The position numbers were made by a program, and so were the translations under genes. The notes below the pieces were generated by a model that was not told the DNA's origin, searched no databases, and saw nothing but the letters and a program-made list of their open reading frames with translations. Positions 21,970 to 32,607 of a stretch of DNA of 64,000 nt are shown one piece after another (position 1 is the stretch's first letter; every line of letters starts with the position of its first letter). Source of the stretch: Gracilariopsis chorda (lineage: Eukaryota > Rhodophyta > Florideophyceae > Gracilariales > Gracilariaceae); the NCBI GenBank assembly GCA_003194525.1, contig NBIV01000037.1:62001-126000 (forward strand), written 5' to 3'.

Positions 21970-23535
21970 ATGTGCATTGCAAGCCACTTCAGAGTTCTAC
22001 TGCTCTGTCTCATTTGCTTCCATTGCGTGAGCATCACAACTGCATCCTTCGTGGACACCTTTCTGCTTCTCAAAAACGGCTCCCAGTATTCCCTTCCGGG
22101 TGTGACTACAATTGAATTTATCAGAGATGACCCGTCTCTTCTTCTCTTTGGGACGATCGGCGGATCTGTGGCTTTGATCCGCATCAACCAGAATCAACCA
22201 ACTCATTATACGTTCGTGAAAACGCTGCAGGAGATATCTGTTGGTGCTGGTCGTTCCGTACTCGGAATTTCGTCAGACCCTTTTCTCCCACACATATACT
22301 ACATTTCCACAAGCTCTTTTCGGTGGAGACAACAGGGTTTCCCAGAATCCGGATGGCAGAACGGCAAAGTGGAGAGGCTTCTGTATTTTAGCCGTACTAA
22401 AGCGATATCAGTAGTAGGTTCGATCGCAGAAGGACTTCCAGTGTCACTGGGTAATGGAGCAGTGTATGGAACGGCTGTAGATTCTTTCACGTCGAATTTG
22501 TACGTCTCGGTTGGAACGTTCAACAATGGAGGTGTTCCAAGTGAGTTCGAGGGAAACCTATCGGACTGTATATACAGCGGAACAATCTTGGAAGTAGACA
22601 TGAAAAGCGCCAATGTGTCGAGACGTTTGGAATGGACTTCTGATGATCCAGCCGCAGCTCGTCTGAAGCAGACTCCAGAGCAATCAGGGATATCAGTTTA
22701 CGCAGAAGGGATAAGAAGCGCTTTCACACTGACCGTGTCGACAACTGGGGAGCTTCTCCTATTTGGCGGTGGAGCGAATGCAGGTCGAGGGCCACAGAGC
22801 ATCTCATGTACAGAATCGGCTCCGATCTCCGTCCCAGAACCTGACAAAATTATCCGTGTAGAAAGAGGTAGATTCTACGGTCATCCGAATCGAGCGAACG
22901 ATCGGTGTGTGTTCGTATCGTCGTTAATTTCGCAAGAGGAGGCAAGAGCATTGGTACCAGATATTACATTTCCCCTCTTCACTACTCAAGAAGCAATCGA
23001 GAAAAAGATCGTGATTGGAAGTCCAACGGGGTCTCTAGAATATACCCCTGCGTGGTTTCCATCTCTAAGAGGGCTTTTGATGGGAATAGAAGAACCGCCT
23101 ATCAGTGGAAGGGAAGGTGTTCCGGGCACAGCCGCGTATAACTTGCAGACCGGTGAGATCACTCGAGTTGCAGATCTGACAGGGGTGAATGCAAGGATTG
23201 ACGCATACGGTAGCATGTTTGCGGCAGACTTTGAAGGGATGCGAATCAAGATTGCGGTGCCAAAAGTAACGAAGAGAATGAAGCGGAAGAGTGCTGTTCG
23301 AGCAGTGTGGCCCTCTCGAGGTTTGCGTGGCAGCAAGGTGTATATCGCGGTGACGGGAATATATTCTCGGAGAGTTAGGTTTGGGAGAAAGAGGGGCTAC
23401 TGTGAAAGACAGGTGCGGCGCATTGGGGGGGTAAGGCTTCTGACGTGTTATGTACCATTTTCGAGTTTCCCCAAGAAGCTTGTATCGGTACAGGTTGGAT
23501 GGCAAAGGCTGAGGAAGGCGTTCATGGTGTTGTGA
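21970..23535 (+). CDS. Secreted glucose/sorbosone-dehydrogenase-like beta-propeller with C-terminal IPT/TIG-like segment
   Basis: 521 residues, single exon. Residues 1-26 (hydrophobic LLLCLICFHCVSITTA) form a signal peptide with cleavage near TTA-SF. Residues about 40-430 have the repeated strand pattern of a six-bladed propeller with family-like elements: SVLGISSDPFLPHIYYIST, LPVSLGNGAVYGTAVD, IYSGTILEVDM, VYAEGIRSAFTLTV. This resembles the PQQ-type glucose/sorbosone dehydrogenase fold, although I cannot confirm catalytic or PQQ-binding residues. From about residue 445, AVWPSRGLRGSKVYIAVTG...RVRFG...C...LTCYVPF...VSVQVGW follows the pattern of an IPT/TIG immunoglobulin-like domain. Likely secreted or cell-wall located. 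Function unproven: sugar oxidation or carbohydrate binding are both possible. Confidence 0.72.
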   Translation: MCIASHFRVLLLCLICFHCVSITTASFVDTFLLLKNGSQYSLPGVTTIEFIRDDPSLLLFGTIGGSVALIRINQNQPTHYTFVKTLQEISVGAGRSVLGISSDPFLPHIYYISTSSFRWRQQGFPESGWQNGKVERLLYFSRTKAISVVGSIAEGLPVSLGNGAVYGTAVDSFTSNLYVSVGTFNNGGVPSEFEGNLSDCIYSGTILEVDMKSANVSRRLEWTSDDPAAARLKQTPEQSGISVYAEGIRSAFTLTVSTTGELLLFGGGANAGRGPQSISCTESAPISVPEPDKIIRVERGRFYGHPNRANDRCVFVSSLISQEEARALVPDITFPLFTTQEAIEKKIVIGSPTGSLEYTPAWFPSLRGLLMGIEEPPISGREGVPGTAAYNLQTGEITRVADLTGVNARIDAYGSMFAADFEGMRIKIAVPKVTKRMKRKSAVRAVWPSRGLRGSKVYIAVTGIYSRRVRFGRKRGYCERQVRRIGGVRLLTCYVPFSSFPKKLVSVQVGWQRLRKAFMVL

Positions 23536-25630
23536 GCCCTTTTGTGATTGAGAAAGCATCATGCTTTCTCATCACAGCACATTACGTGCGGCGATGGAGT
23601 TTAGGAAGGAGATTTCTGTATCGCTGCTTGTGCCAATTTTCAAGATGACGATGAGTGTTTAACAAAAGTTGGAACCTCCCTCTAGCCGATATCTTAAGTT
23701 GACTCACCATGTCTTGAATCGGGAGCGCGGCGATTTGGACACTGCTACAAAGTTCTTGAGTTAAGACCATCATAGCTCCTCTCTCTGGAGTACCTACGTA
23801 AAGTTCCATGTGCTGTACCGGTAGTAAGGGTTACTGTTTAGAGGTCATGCGGGAAAAGCCAATGGCCCCGCCGTGGCCACAATGTATACGTTCCCCCAAC
23901 CATGTAGTGCGGAAATTCGGTGCTGAAGCGAATCAGAACATGGCAAACTAAATCAGTAGCAGGATTTGCCTCGACAGACAAAGAAGGGAAGACTAGCTGA
24001 TTGGGTTAATTCGTCTATGTCGAAATGAGGCTTCATTCGCTCGAGTGGTAAACAAGCAAGCATGCAAGAAAACGTGGAAGCAGCAGGCTTGGGAAACATA
24101 TTACACGTCATGTGCGTCTATCGTCGGCAATATTGCACACCTTGGAGATTGTAATGAGGTGCTGCGAGACTTGATGTGAGCGAAAACCCCCCGACAGATC
24201 GCGCCACAGACGAGGAGGGAAGTCGAATGCGAAGTCGGGGGGTTTTTAATCGCTATTTGGAGCGTGCAAAGAGTACCGCATACGCAAGAAGGCAGTGCAT
24301 TGGGAAACGAAACAAGCGCTTTGGTTAGCAAGAAGGTGCAAGTGACAACTGCGGCATGGAAACGCTCGCTCAAGCGATGACACAATTTTACTACAAGAGG
24401 TGGAGCAGATGAAGTGCTTTGTGTGTGTGTGTGTTTATATGAGCTCGTGTCTCTAATTCTAAGACTACGGTCGGGGTTACATTGAGAAGAACCCCTCTCT
24501 CTCTAGATAAACCAACAGCTTTTCTGGCCATGTCCTTACTATTGATTCGGCGTCAGAAGTGTAAGGTGCCAAATACCTAGGAGAAAACGATTGAGGAGGG
24601 TGGGGATGCGCGCGCAAAGATGAAATGCGGAGTAGAGGTCAATGAAGATCCCGAAATGTGTTCGTCATGATTGAGTACAAGCGAATGATGCAGTGCGTGG
24701 GAAGGTGATTATGCAACAAGATTATCGAAAAACATAAGTCTTCACCCCACACGTAGACTATCAAAGCTCCATCCGGTGGTAACGTATCTGGGGAAGAAAT
24801 GTAATTGGCTGCCCGAAGAGAGGAAAGAATGATGTAGTCGAACGCATAACAATGACTACTAATCGTTGTTGGATTGTTGTGGTAGTGGGACAGTGTAGAC
24901 TGCCTAGAAACGAGGGTTTTGACGCCCTAGCGAAGAGTGAGCCTTGGTATACCCATCAAGCAGCAGGTGGAGAGAAGGATCGATTTCCTGGTCGTTGGGC
25001 AAAGACTTTCTTCTTACAATTGCTGAGGCGATAACTGAAGCGCCCGAGCCGTCGTTGGGCAATATGTTTCTCTGGAGAGCTCACACAACTAGTGCACAAA
25101 CGTTCACTGGCCATGTTTCGACCTTGCATCCGATATCCATGTGTCTTCACAACAAGAAATATCTCTACCCGTTCGAATGCAGACTAAACATAGAAAGTAG
25201 TGTTGATCACTTAGTTCTACAATATAGCTATAGAGTGGCATCGCAACGGAGAGAGCTGTCGTCCTTTCGGTAAATGCAGGGCCTTGACGTCCAATCAATA
25301 GTTAGAACATGACCAGACAAAAGTCGCCGGTATAGCTCCTGGAGAGAGGGCTTTTTCCTAGATGAAGTGCAGCTGTCTCGGAATTCGGGACTCGGCTCAT
25401 ATGACATACACTCCCATATATATGTATGATAATCGAATCGAAGTTGGACGTGATGTGAGGGACGAGAAAAGCTATAAAGGATGGTGGGGATGTGGGAGCA
25501 ATGATGGATCGAGGTGACTGGAACAGGTGCCGCGTATATGAAAGTTACCAAATGGCGATCAGTGCAGTTCAATTCCCTTTCACAATGGCGAATACAAAGA
25601 GCAAAGAAATTCTATAACGAGGCACGCACA
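23536..25630. other. Intergenic stretch without a recognised gene
   Basis: About 2.1 kb. ORFs up to about 110 codons show no motif. It contains the strong inverted repeat at 24183-24246 and a short GT tract near 24420. An unrecognised RNA gene is possible but not supported. Confidence 0.5.
24183..24246. repeat. Perfect 13-bp inverted repeat, stem-loop
   Basis: AAAACCCCCCGAC at 24183-24195 is exactly complementary to GTCGGGGGGTTTT at 24234-24246, with 38 bases between. The stem is G/C-rich and one strand ends in a T run. Confidence 0.75.
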
Positions 25631-25951
25631 CTACCCTGCGGACATGTCTTCTTCTTGCACCTGATCATGTTGAACAGCATGTTCGGCTAAAGAACGCCGT
25701 CCAGCCGCCCATGTGACGCGTATAACAGTATCACTAAACTGGGCCTTATCCAAGTTAATCCGCGCATGATCCGCATCATCAATTTCTTCAAAGCTTACAA
25801 AAGCGTATCCCCTATTCTCGCGGCCCGAAACCCTGAGCGGGATGTGTAGGTCCGAGATTTCTCCATACGGGATGAAAAGATTTCTGAGAGCTTCTTCCGT
25901 GGTTTGCGGGGGTAAATGGTGCACGTATAGATGTCTAGAACGTGTTGACAT
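25631..25951 (-). CDS. Single-RRM RNA-binding protein
   Basis: 106 residues from the ATG at 25951. An ATG at 26215 would add 88 mostly basic residues, but the RRM begins immediately after the later ATG. RNP2 is LYVHHLP and RNP1 is RGYAFVSF, with the aromatic positions that stack on RNA. The segment LFIPYGEISDLHIPL is strikingly like the RRM of cyclophilin PPIE (a spliceosome-associated cyclophilin), yet no cyclophilin domain follows; the frame stops about 20 residues after the RRM. It could be a stand-alone nuclear RNA-binding protein, or the cyclophilin part could be on another exon or gene. The start is 451 bases from the divergent QCR6 gene, a possible shared promoter region. Confidence 0.8.
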   Translation of the reverse strand: MSTRSRHLYVHHLPPQTTEEALRNLFIPYGEISDLHIPLRVSGRENRGYAFVSFEEIDDADHARINLDKAQFSDTVIRVTWAAGRRSLAEHAVQHDQVQEEDMSAG

Positions 25952-26402
25952 CTCTAACGGCTGGGATACGACGTGTCTGGCTTTTGGGGACCTTAGGGAG
26001 AGGTAGGTGGCACCGACTGCGGCGTGTGCCAGAGCGCGGCTCCGTTGAAGACGGCGCCTAACAAAAAGACCGATTGACGGCGCGCCTGGAGTGACGACAA
26101 GCCTAGAACCCCACGTTGCACGTAGGCCTCTGTCGACCCGGAGCGAGATAGAGGGAACGGCCCTCAGCGGAGCATAGCGATACAGGGTATGGGAATGCTT
26201 GGCTTCTATGGTCAAGGACGTGGACAGGTATCACACCAACATGTTTTCCAAAACCGGACTTCCTGTGGTTTCCGTCAGTCCCCTGTGATCAGCAATCAGG
26301 ACCGTTGCGCCATCTCTCATTCACGAAGCTGTTCACCGCACGCCGCAGAGAAAGAAAGAAAAGAGGAAGCGATTCGTTCGGTGCGCTTTGGCTGAAACAG
26401 AA

Positions 26403-26786
26403 ATGGATGACGATCCGGTTGACCCTAAGCCCCAGATCGAGGAGAACTGCCGTCCGAAATGCACAAAGGTACGTGAAATGAGCCGCCCACCGAAACATAT
26501 CGGTCCGCTTACATCCATCGCTTAAAGGCTAACTTGGTTGCGGCGTTTATAGCAATGGTCGGAGTATGAGGCGTGCATCGGTAGAGTGGAGAACGATACC
26601 ACTGGAGAAGCGCACTGCACAGGGCAGTTCCTCGATTTTTGGAAGTGCATTGACAAATGTGTAAGTTGGCATCGTCCATCGTTTCTTCGTTCTTCGTTCT
26701 TAGCGGAGGTGGCCTTCTGACCTTTTGGTAAAAATTGCGAGACGTGAATGCAGGCGACGCCCAAGTTATTCGCAACGCTCAAGTAA
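26403..26786 (+). CDS. QCR6: Ubiquinol-cytochrome c reductase hinge subunit (complex III), three exons
   Basis: Exons 26403-26468, 26553-26660 and 26754-26786 join to a 68-residue protein. Introns (84 and 93 bases) begin GTACGTG and GTAAGT, end in TAG and CAG, and fall between codons. The product has the hinge-protein pattern: an acidic start (MDDDPVDPKP), ENCRPKC, then EYEACIGRV, EAHCTGQFLDFWKCIDKC, and an ATPKLFATLK end that matches the ..KLFN.LK tail of animal and fungal homologues. The paired cysteines form the two disulfide-linked helices in the intermembrane space, where the subunit sits beside cytochrome c1. Animal mature forms are about 78 residues, so the size fits. Too short for simple ORF finding. 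The gene diverges from the RRM gene and converges with DCN1. Confidence 0.92.
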
Positions 26787-27255
26787 TGCGTGACGTGGTC
26801 GCAGCCACTTACGGAGACGGATAATAGAAAAAGGGAGAGAGAGATAAGCACATACAAACTAGGCGACTTTCTATTTGATCATGTCTAGTAACTGATATAC
26901 AATCCACCCTCTACCTCGCTCATCCAATATTTGTCTCCGTAAAAGTTGTGCCATCCCACAAATGCGCATCATCACAAGCCAGCTATCCCAAGTCCCCTTT
27001 CTCAACGATGTACTCGTCTCCACATTCGCACACACACATACAAACGCTTTTTGCCAGCCAAACACACCACGATCGCGCTTGGTTCGTACACGCAAAACAA
27101 AAAAAAACGTTAACTGTACAGCTACACACTTTTTGTTGTTGTAAAGCTCACTCGCCCACATCCATCACAGCAAGACGGGGCAGAAGGAAATGAAGAGGAA
27201 CAAGTATCCTTGTACCACTACCAGCGCAATCAGCACAAAAACAAATAAGCGTGCA

Positions 27256-27681
27256 CTACTGCGCGGTCTTTTTCAGCTTAGGTCTGGCGAAATCTACAAA
27301 CTCATCCAATAGAACTGGCCAAGCGCCGTTCTGTTCGTCATAATTACTCATGTCTTCGTTAATGGTGTTGGCAAAGTCGAGCAACAAGGTGTACGTGTCC
27401 TTTGAAATAGGGAGTCGACGGGTGGATAAGAAGCTCATCCACAGGTCGAGATGAATGAATCGACCTTCGAAAATGAGCGGAAACAGTTGGTGGGCCGTTT
27501 CAATGGGCAGACTGCGCTGCTCTGGCGGCTTGCTGTACTCGAACGCGTACATGTAGAAGCTGCGAAAGTCGTTAGGATCGGAAATTGCTGACTTGAGCGC
27601 GGCTATCGTCTCGTTTCTTGGTTAGTGTTTTGCTTTGTGTGTGTGTGTGTGTGTGCGTGCGTGTGTGTGTGTGTGTGTGTA

Positions 27682-27754
<73 letters not shown>

Positions 27755-28287
27755 ATGTGTGGATAGGTGTCGGTGGGTGGATGCTACTTACGAATGATTT
27801 TCTTGAGCTTGTCCCACGAGTCGGCACGCAGATTGACGCAACCGTCGACAAACTCCTTTTTGGAGAATTCAAACGGCACCTTTGCGCGCAGCTTCCATGC
27901 GAAAATAAGCGTAGCAATATCGAGAGTATCTATTTCCAAGCGATCAAACAAAGCTTGAATTCCCTCCGGACCAATCTTTTCCACTGCCCCAAAAGGAAAG
28001 TGAAAAGCAAAGAAAGGAGTCAGCGCCTATTGAGTGCGGAACGAGCCCGTACACAGAGTGGGGAGGGGGAAGGGGGAACATGTGGTGTGAAACTAACCGT
28101 GGGCATCACGAATGACGTTGAACATGTCGTGAATAGCGGCATAGTCGATTGAATCGCGACGATGCGCGGGCTGAAAGCGGGACAGCCGAGTAAGTCCCCT
28201 TCTCATTGAACGCGCGGGTGTGTGTGATGGAGCAGACTTTGAGGATCGTTGTTTCTTTGCGACGCGACCTCGCGACGCGCCGCCCAT
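27256..28287 (-). CDS. DCN1: DCN1-like cullin neddylation co-E3 (potentiating neddylation domain), three exons
   Basis: Exons 28287-28098, 27983-27792 and 27602-27256 (minus strand) give 242 residues. Intron 2 runs from GTAAGT (27791) to ATAG (27603). Choosing that acceptor gives [18 protein letters not shown], which has the same length as the human DCUN1D1 segment. Conserved blocks: [70 protein letters not shown] and [25 protein letters not shown]. These bind cullin WHB and the acetylated N-terminus of the NEDD8 E2, speeding NEDD8 transfer to cullins in the nucleus and cytosol. The N-terminus is short and basic with no UBA domain, as in DCUN1D4/5. The precise start in exon 1 is provisional. 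Confidence 0.92.
27636..27760. repeat. (GT)n microsatellite inside DCN1 intron 2
   Basis: About 125 bases of nearly pure GT with a few GC and AT interruptions. It occupies most of the 189-base intron; on the gene's sense strand it is (CA)n. Confidence 0.93.
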
Positions 28288-29713
<1,426 letters not shown>

Positions 29714-29838
29714 GCGGCCACAACAGCTTATCTTTGATGTTGTCGTTCGTTGGAAAGAGGCGCGCGTATGGTTGGCTGCGAGCGCGCCGCGGGAGGGATG
29801 GTGCGCTTGGAATGGAATGACGGTGGGCGAATGACAGT

Positions 29839-30933
29839 TTATCTGGGAATGACGCTGAGAACACCATCCTCGTAACGCGTGAAGGAGATTCCTTTCGAAC
29901 GAAAATGCTTTTCTAGAGCGGGGCGTAACACCGCCTGTTCTCTATGGCTATGGATTCCCTTGCCGGTAATAACGCGGAAGCGACGGCGTGCGCTATCGAC
30001 GAGTTTCCACTCCACCAACTGAATGGCTTCCTCCTTGGTGAGGCCGTGAAGGTCGATAACGCCGTTGCGATATTCGTCCGAACGGCGAATGAGGTCGAGC
30101 AGTGTTTCGGATAGTCGTTTGACGTTGTGGTCAATCTGTTTGGCGCGTTCACGATGCTCGGTTTTGCGCGTGTGGCTTGCGAGGATGGTGGTATTGGAAA
30201 GTAATGCACGTTGCTCCCAGAGTTTATGGCGCAGGCGAAGCAGTTCAGATGTGGAACTGGGTGTAGCGCCTGTAAGCGAATTACTATTGAGTTCGGCGGC
30301 ATCCTTTTGGCGTAGCGATTCTGCAACGGCCTGCCTGCGGGTTGGGGGCGCGGCTGCGGGCGCGGAGGAGGGGTTGGTATTTGTAGTGGATGTAGGGTTT
30401 GGTTGTTGGCCGGCGCCAAACGCTTGAGGCTGGTCGATGGGGAACATGGCCAAAATGTGCTCTTCGACGAGCTCGAGACAACCGTGGTAGGTGTTGAGTA
30501 AACGTTGGATTTGAGCACGCGGCATCCATTGGTACTTTCCGTGAAGATGGTCTGTTTGATAGCGTCTGGCTATGGTGTTGTTGGTTGCCCACACGCCCTG
30601 CGGGGCGCGCGGTTGCGGTAGGGCTGTTGGGTTTGACGGGGCGGAAGTGGTGTGAGTGGGTTTCGGGGGTGTTGCGAAGGTTATTGCATTGGAGGGCGGA
30701 GGGTGCGGGGTTTGTTTCGGCTGGTGACGCGCTTGGTGGGGGGGGTTGGGTGGGGAGTCGGGCGGGATGAGCATTTCGCATATGGTTTCGTAGGCGCGTT
30801 TGTGGTCGTTGTCGCAAGCTTGCAAAACGTCGTGGACGACTTGCAGGGTTATGTCGGGGTAGTTTGCGACGAGGTCGTTGAGGGCTGTGACGTGGTGGTG
30901 GGGATGGGGATGGGGATGGGGATTGTCGGCCAT
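29839..30933 (-). CDS. CUE-Smr protein, Cue2-like candidate no-go-decay endonuclease
   Basis: 364 residues, single exon. After a His/Pro-rich start, residues about 15-58 (ALNDLVANYPDITLQVVHDVLQ...AYETICEML) form a CUE-type ubiquitin-binding helix bundle. A second weaker CUE-like segment (QWMPRAQIQRLLNTYHGCLELVEEHIL) lies near 140-170. Between them are Pro/Ser/Asn-rich linkers. The C-terminal 80 residues form an Smr domain: GVIDLHGLTKEEAIQLVEWKL with the DxH motif, RFRVITGKGIHSHRE, and a final ISFTRYEDGVLSVIPR strand. CUE domains followed by Smr is the layout of yeast Cue2, which cleaves mRNA at collided ribosomes; animal N4BP2 has a similar end. A role in no-go mRNA decay is therefore likely but inferred. 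Confidence 0.85.
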   Translation of the reverse strand: MADNPHPHPHPHHHVTALNDLVANYPDITLQVVHDVLQACDNDHKRAYETICEMLIPPDSPPNPPHQARHQPKQTPHPPPSNAITFATPPKPTHTTSAPSNPTALPQPRAPQGVWATNNTIARRYQTDHLHGKYQWMPRAQIQRLLNTYHGCLELVEEHILAMFPIDQPQAFGAGQQPNPTSTTNTNPSSAPAAAPPTRRQAVAESLRQKDAAELNSNSLTGATPSSTSELLRLRHKLWEQRALLSNTTILASHTRKTEHRERAKQIDHNVKRLSETLLDLIRRSDEYRNGVIDLHGLTKEEAIQLVEWKLVDSARRRFRVITGKGIHSHREQAVLRPALEKHFRSKGISFTRYEDGVLSVIPR

Positions 30934-31400
30934 AATGGCGGGTTGGGCGGATGCGGCGGGTGGGGGAGCTTTGGGTGTGGACGATGTGCTATTTCATGGA
31001 TGGTTTGGCGGGGAGGAGTTGTTTGGGGCGCGTGCAACATGTAGTGGAGGCTGTGTTTGGGGGGAGGGGTGTTTACGGAGATTGAGGGCGCGAGTTGCGG
31101 TGGAGGTGGGGGGCGGCGGCTGTGCGGGGGATAACGGAGTTGATGCGGGGTGCGGGTAAGGGGTTAAGCCACGACGGTATGTACTACGTAGTAGAGAGTG
31201 TGAAGGAGTTGGTGGTTTATTGGTGTTGCGGTTGGCATACGTGTGAGATGGCGTTACGTCTTTAGGGGGGGGGGGGGTGACATGTGCGAGTGGAAGTTGT
31301 TGAAATATGCATTTCCAGGCGCGATATCTCGCGCGCGGCGAGACAACGGGGATTAGAGAAGATAGTAATGGTACAGGTACAAGGGCGGCGGGAGGGCGCG

Positions 31401-31994
31401 TCATGACTCGCGGGTGAAGCGTTCGATATCGTCGTCGGAAAGAAGTGTGGTGGAGCGCAGGTCTCCGCGGCGGTACAGCTCGGGCGGCGGGGAGTGGGAG
31501 GGTGAGAGGGCGACGGGGTCATCGGCGGTCCACAAGCGGCGGTTTCCGAGCACCCAGGTCTCGTAGATGAGGCCGACGCCGCCGAGGGCGACGAACAGGC
31601 GCCAGTACACGCGCTCCCACACGGAGAGGGGGGCGGAGGGGGAGTCCATCTGGGCGCGCTCCCAGGGCATCATCCAGCTGGTGACCCAGCGCGCGTGGTC
31701 GAGCGCGGCCTGCGCGCGGCGGCGCCGCTCGGCCGCGGACAGCACGTCCGGCAGCTCCCTCACGTCCGGCTTGCGGCGCTTGGAGGGCGGCTTGGGGGGC
31801 GGCGGCGTGCACAGGCGGCGACGCGGGGGGGCGCGGCGACGGCGCGCGCGGCACGGACGGCGCGCGCGGTGGTGGCGCGGCTCACGCGCTGCATTGCGCG
31901 GCTGACGTGGTGGCTGAACAAGAACGACAGCGGCGGCGCGCGTTTTTTCTTTTGCTAAATGTACATATTCGATGCAGTGACTGACAGCTTGCAC
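31401..31994 (-). CDS. GC-rich hypothetical protein with one membrane segment, possibly mitochondrial
   Basis: The open frame gives 197 residues, but its first 75 are low-complexity Arg/Pro and may not be genuine. The second half looks real: LPDVLSAAERRRRAQAALDH, WVTSWMMPWERAQM, then WERVYWRLFVALGGVGLIYETW, a probable single transmembrane helix, and a polar tail ending DDDIERFTRES. In an alternative frame an ATG at 31894 begins MQRVSRATTARAVRAARAVA, a classic mitochondrial presequence. One extra C in the C7 run at about 31825-31831 would fuse it to the frame above, so the sequence may carry an indel, or a small intron may be present. An inner-membrane respiratory subunit is a guess only; no family recognised. 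Confidence 0.5.
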   Translation of the reverse strand: MQAVSHCIEYVHLAKEKTRAAAVVLVQPPRQPRNAAREPRHHRARRPCRARRRRAPPRRRLCTPPPPKPPSKRRKPDVRELPDVLSAAERRRRAQAALDHARWVTSWMMPWERAQMDSPSAPLSVWERVYWRLFVALGGVGLIYETWVLGNRRLWTADDPVALSPSHSPPPELYRRGDLRSTTLLSDDDIERFTRES

Positions 31995-32607
31995 ATTTCA
32001 TCGACTGCGTTCTTCTTTATTACGGTGTTGGGGATGAGCTGTCGCGACATGTCGCGGCGGCACGGTGTCACAAATGAGCTGTCGCGCCATGAGCAGTACA
32101 AGTTCAGCTCTTAATTCGACAACTTCCGAAATTTTGATGAAGCACCTCCACCAAAACGTTAATCTCTCAAGAACCAATAGAAGTACTTCGGTTCTCATAC
32201 GTGCGTCAGATTCGCGGCACAATCAACATGCAACCACTCACCCCACAAGAAACACGAACGTTTACTTTTCGTCATATCAACAAGCTAACGTAGTGGCTCT
32301 AAGAGCCCAGAAATAAAGAGTTTCAAATAGCGGCAATATGTATGTACCCGTTTAAGCAGCTGACCGTCCACAACATACCGAAATCCGACTCTTCATCACT
32401 GTCTGGAGCAACTACTCTCGCGACAGGAACCAACAACGCTGTGCTCGCTTCAGCGCCTTGAGCTTTTGCTTGTGCTACGCATCTCCAATCTGTGTTTGCG
32501 AGACTGCAAACCTGTGGGGCCAGTTGTATAAGATGCTCAATATCTTTTTTTGTTTCCTTGTAAGCAGCTGCGGATCTTTTTGCCTTCTTTGCTTGCTTTC
32601 TACGTTT
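31995..32607. other. Intergenic stretch
   Basis: About 600 bases without a convincing gene. An imperfect direct repeat of GAGCTGTCGCG occurs at about 32036 and 32080, near the start of the upstream minus-strand gene, and may be regulatory. Confidence 0.4.

Noticed and set aside
27603..28152. His/Thr and Cys/Val repeat ORFs on both strands over the GT tract
   Set aside because: They are translations of the (GT)n microsatellite in DCN1 intron 2 and of DCN1 exon 2 in the wrong frame.
30652..31159. Gly/Val/Trp-rich plus-strand ORFs
   Set aside because: They are the complement of the Pro/His-rich start of the CUE-Smr gene and its GC-rich upstream region.
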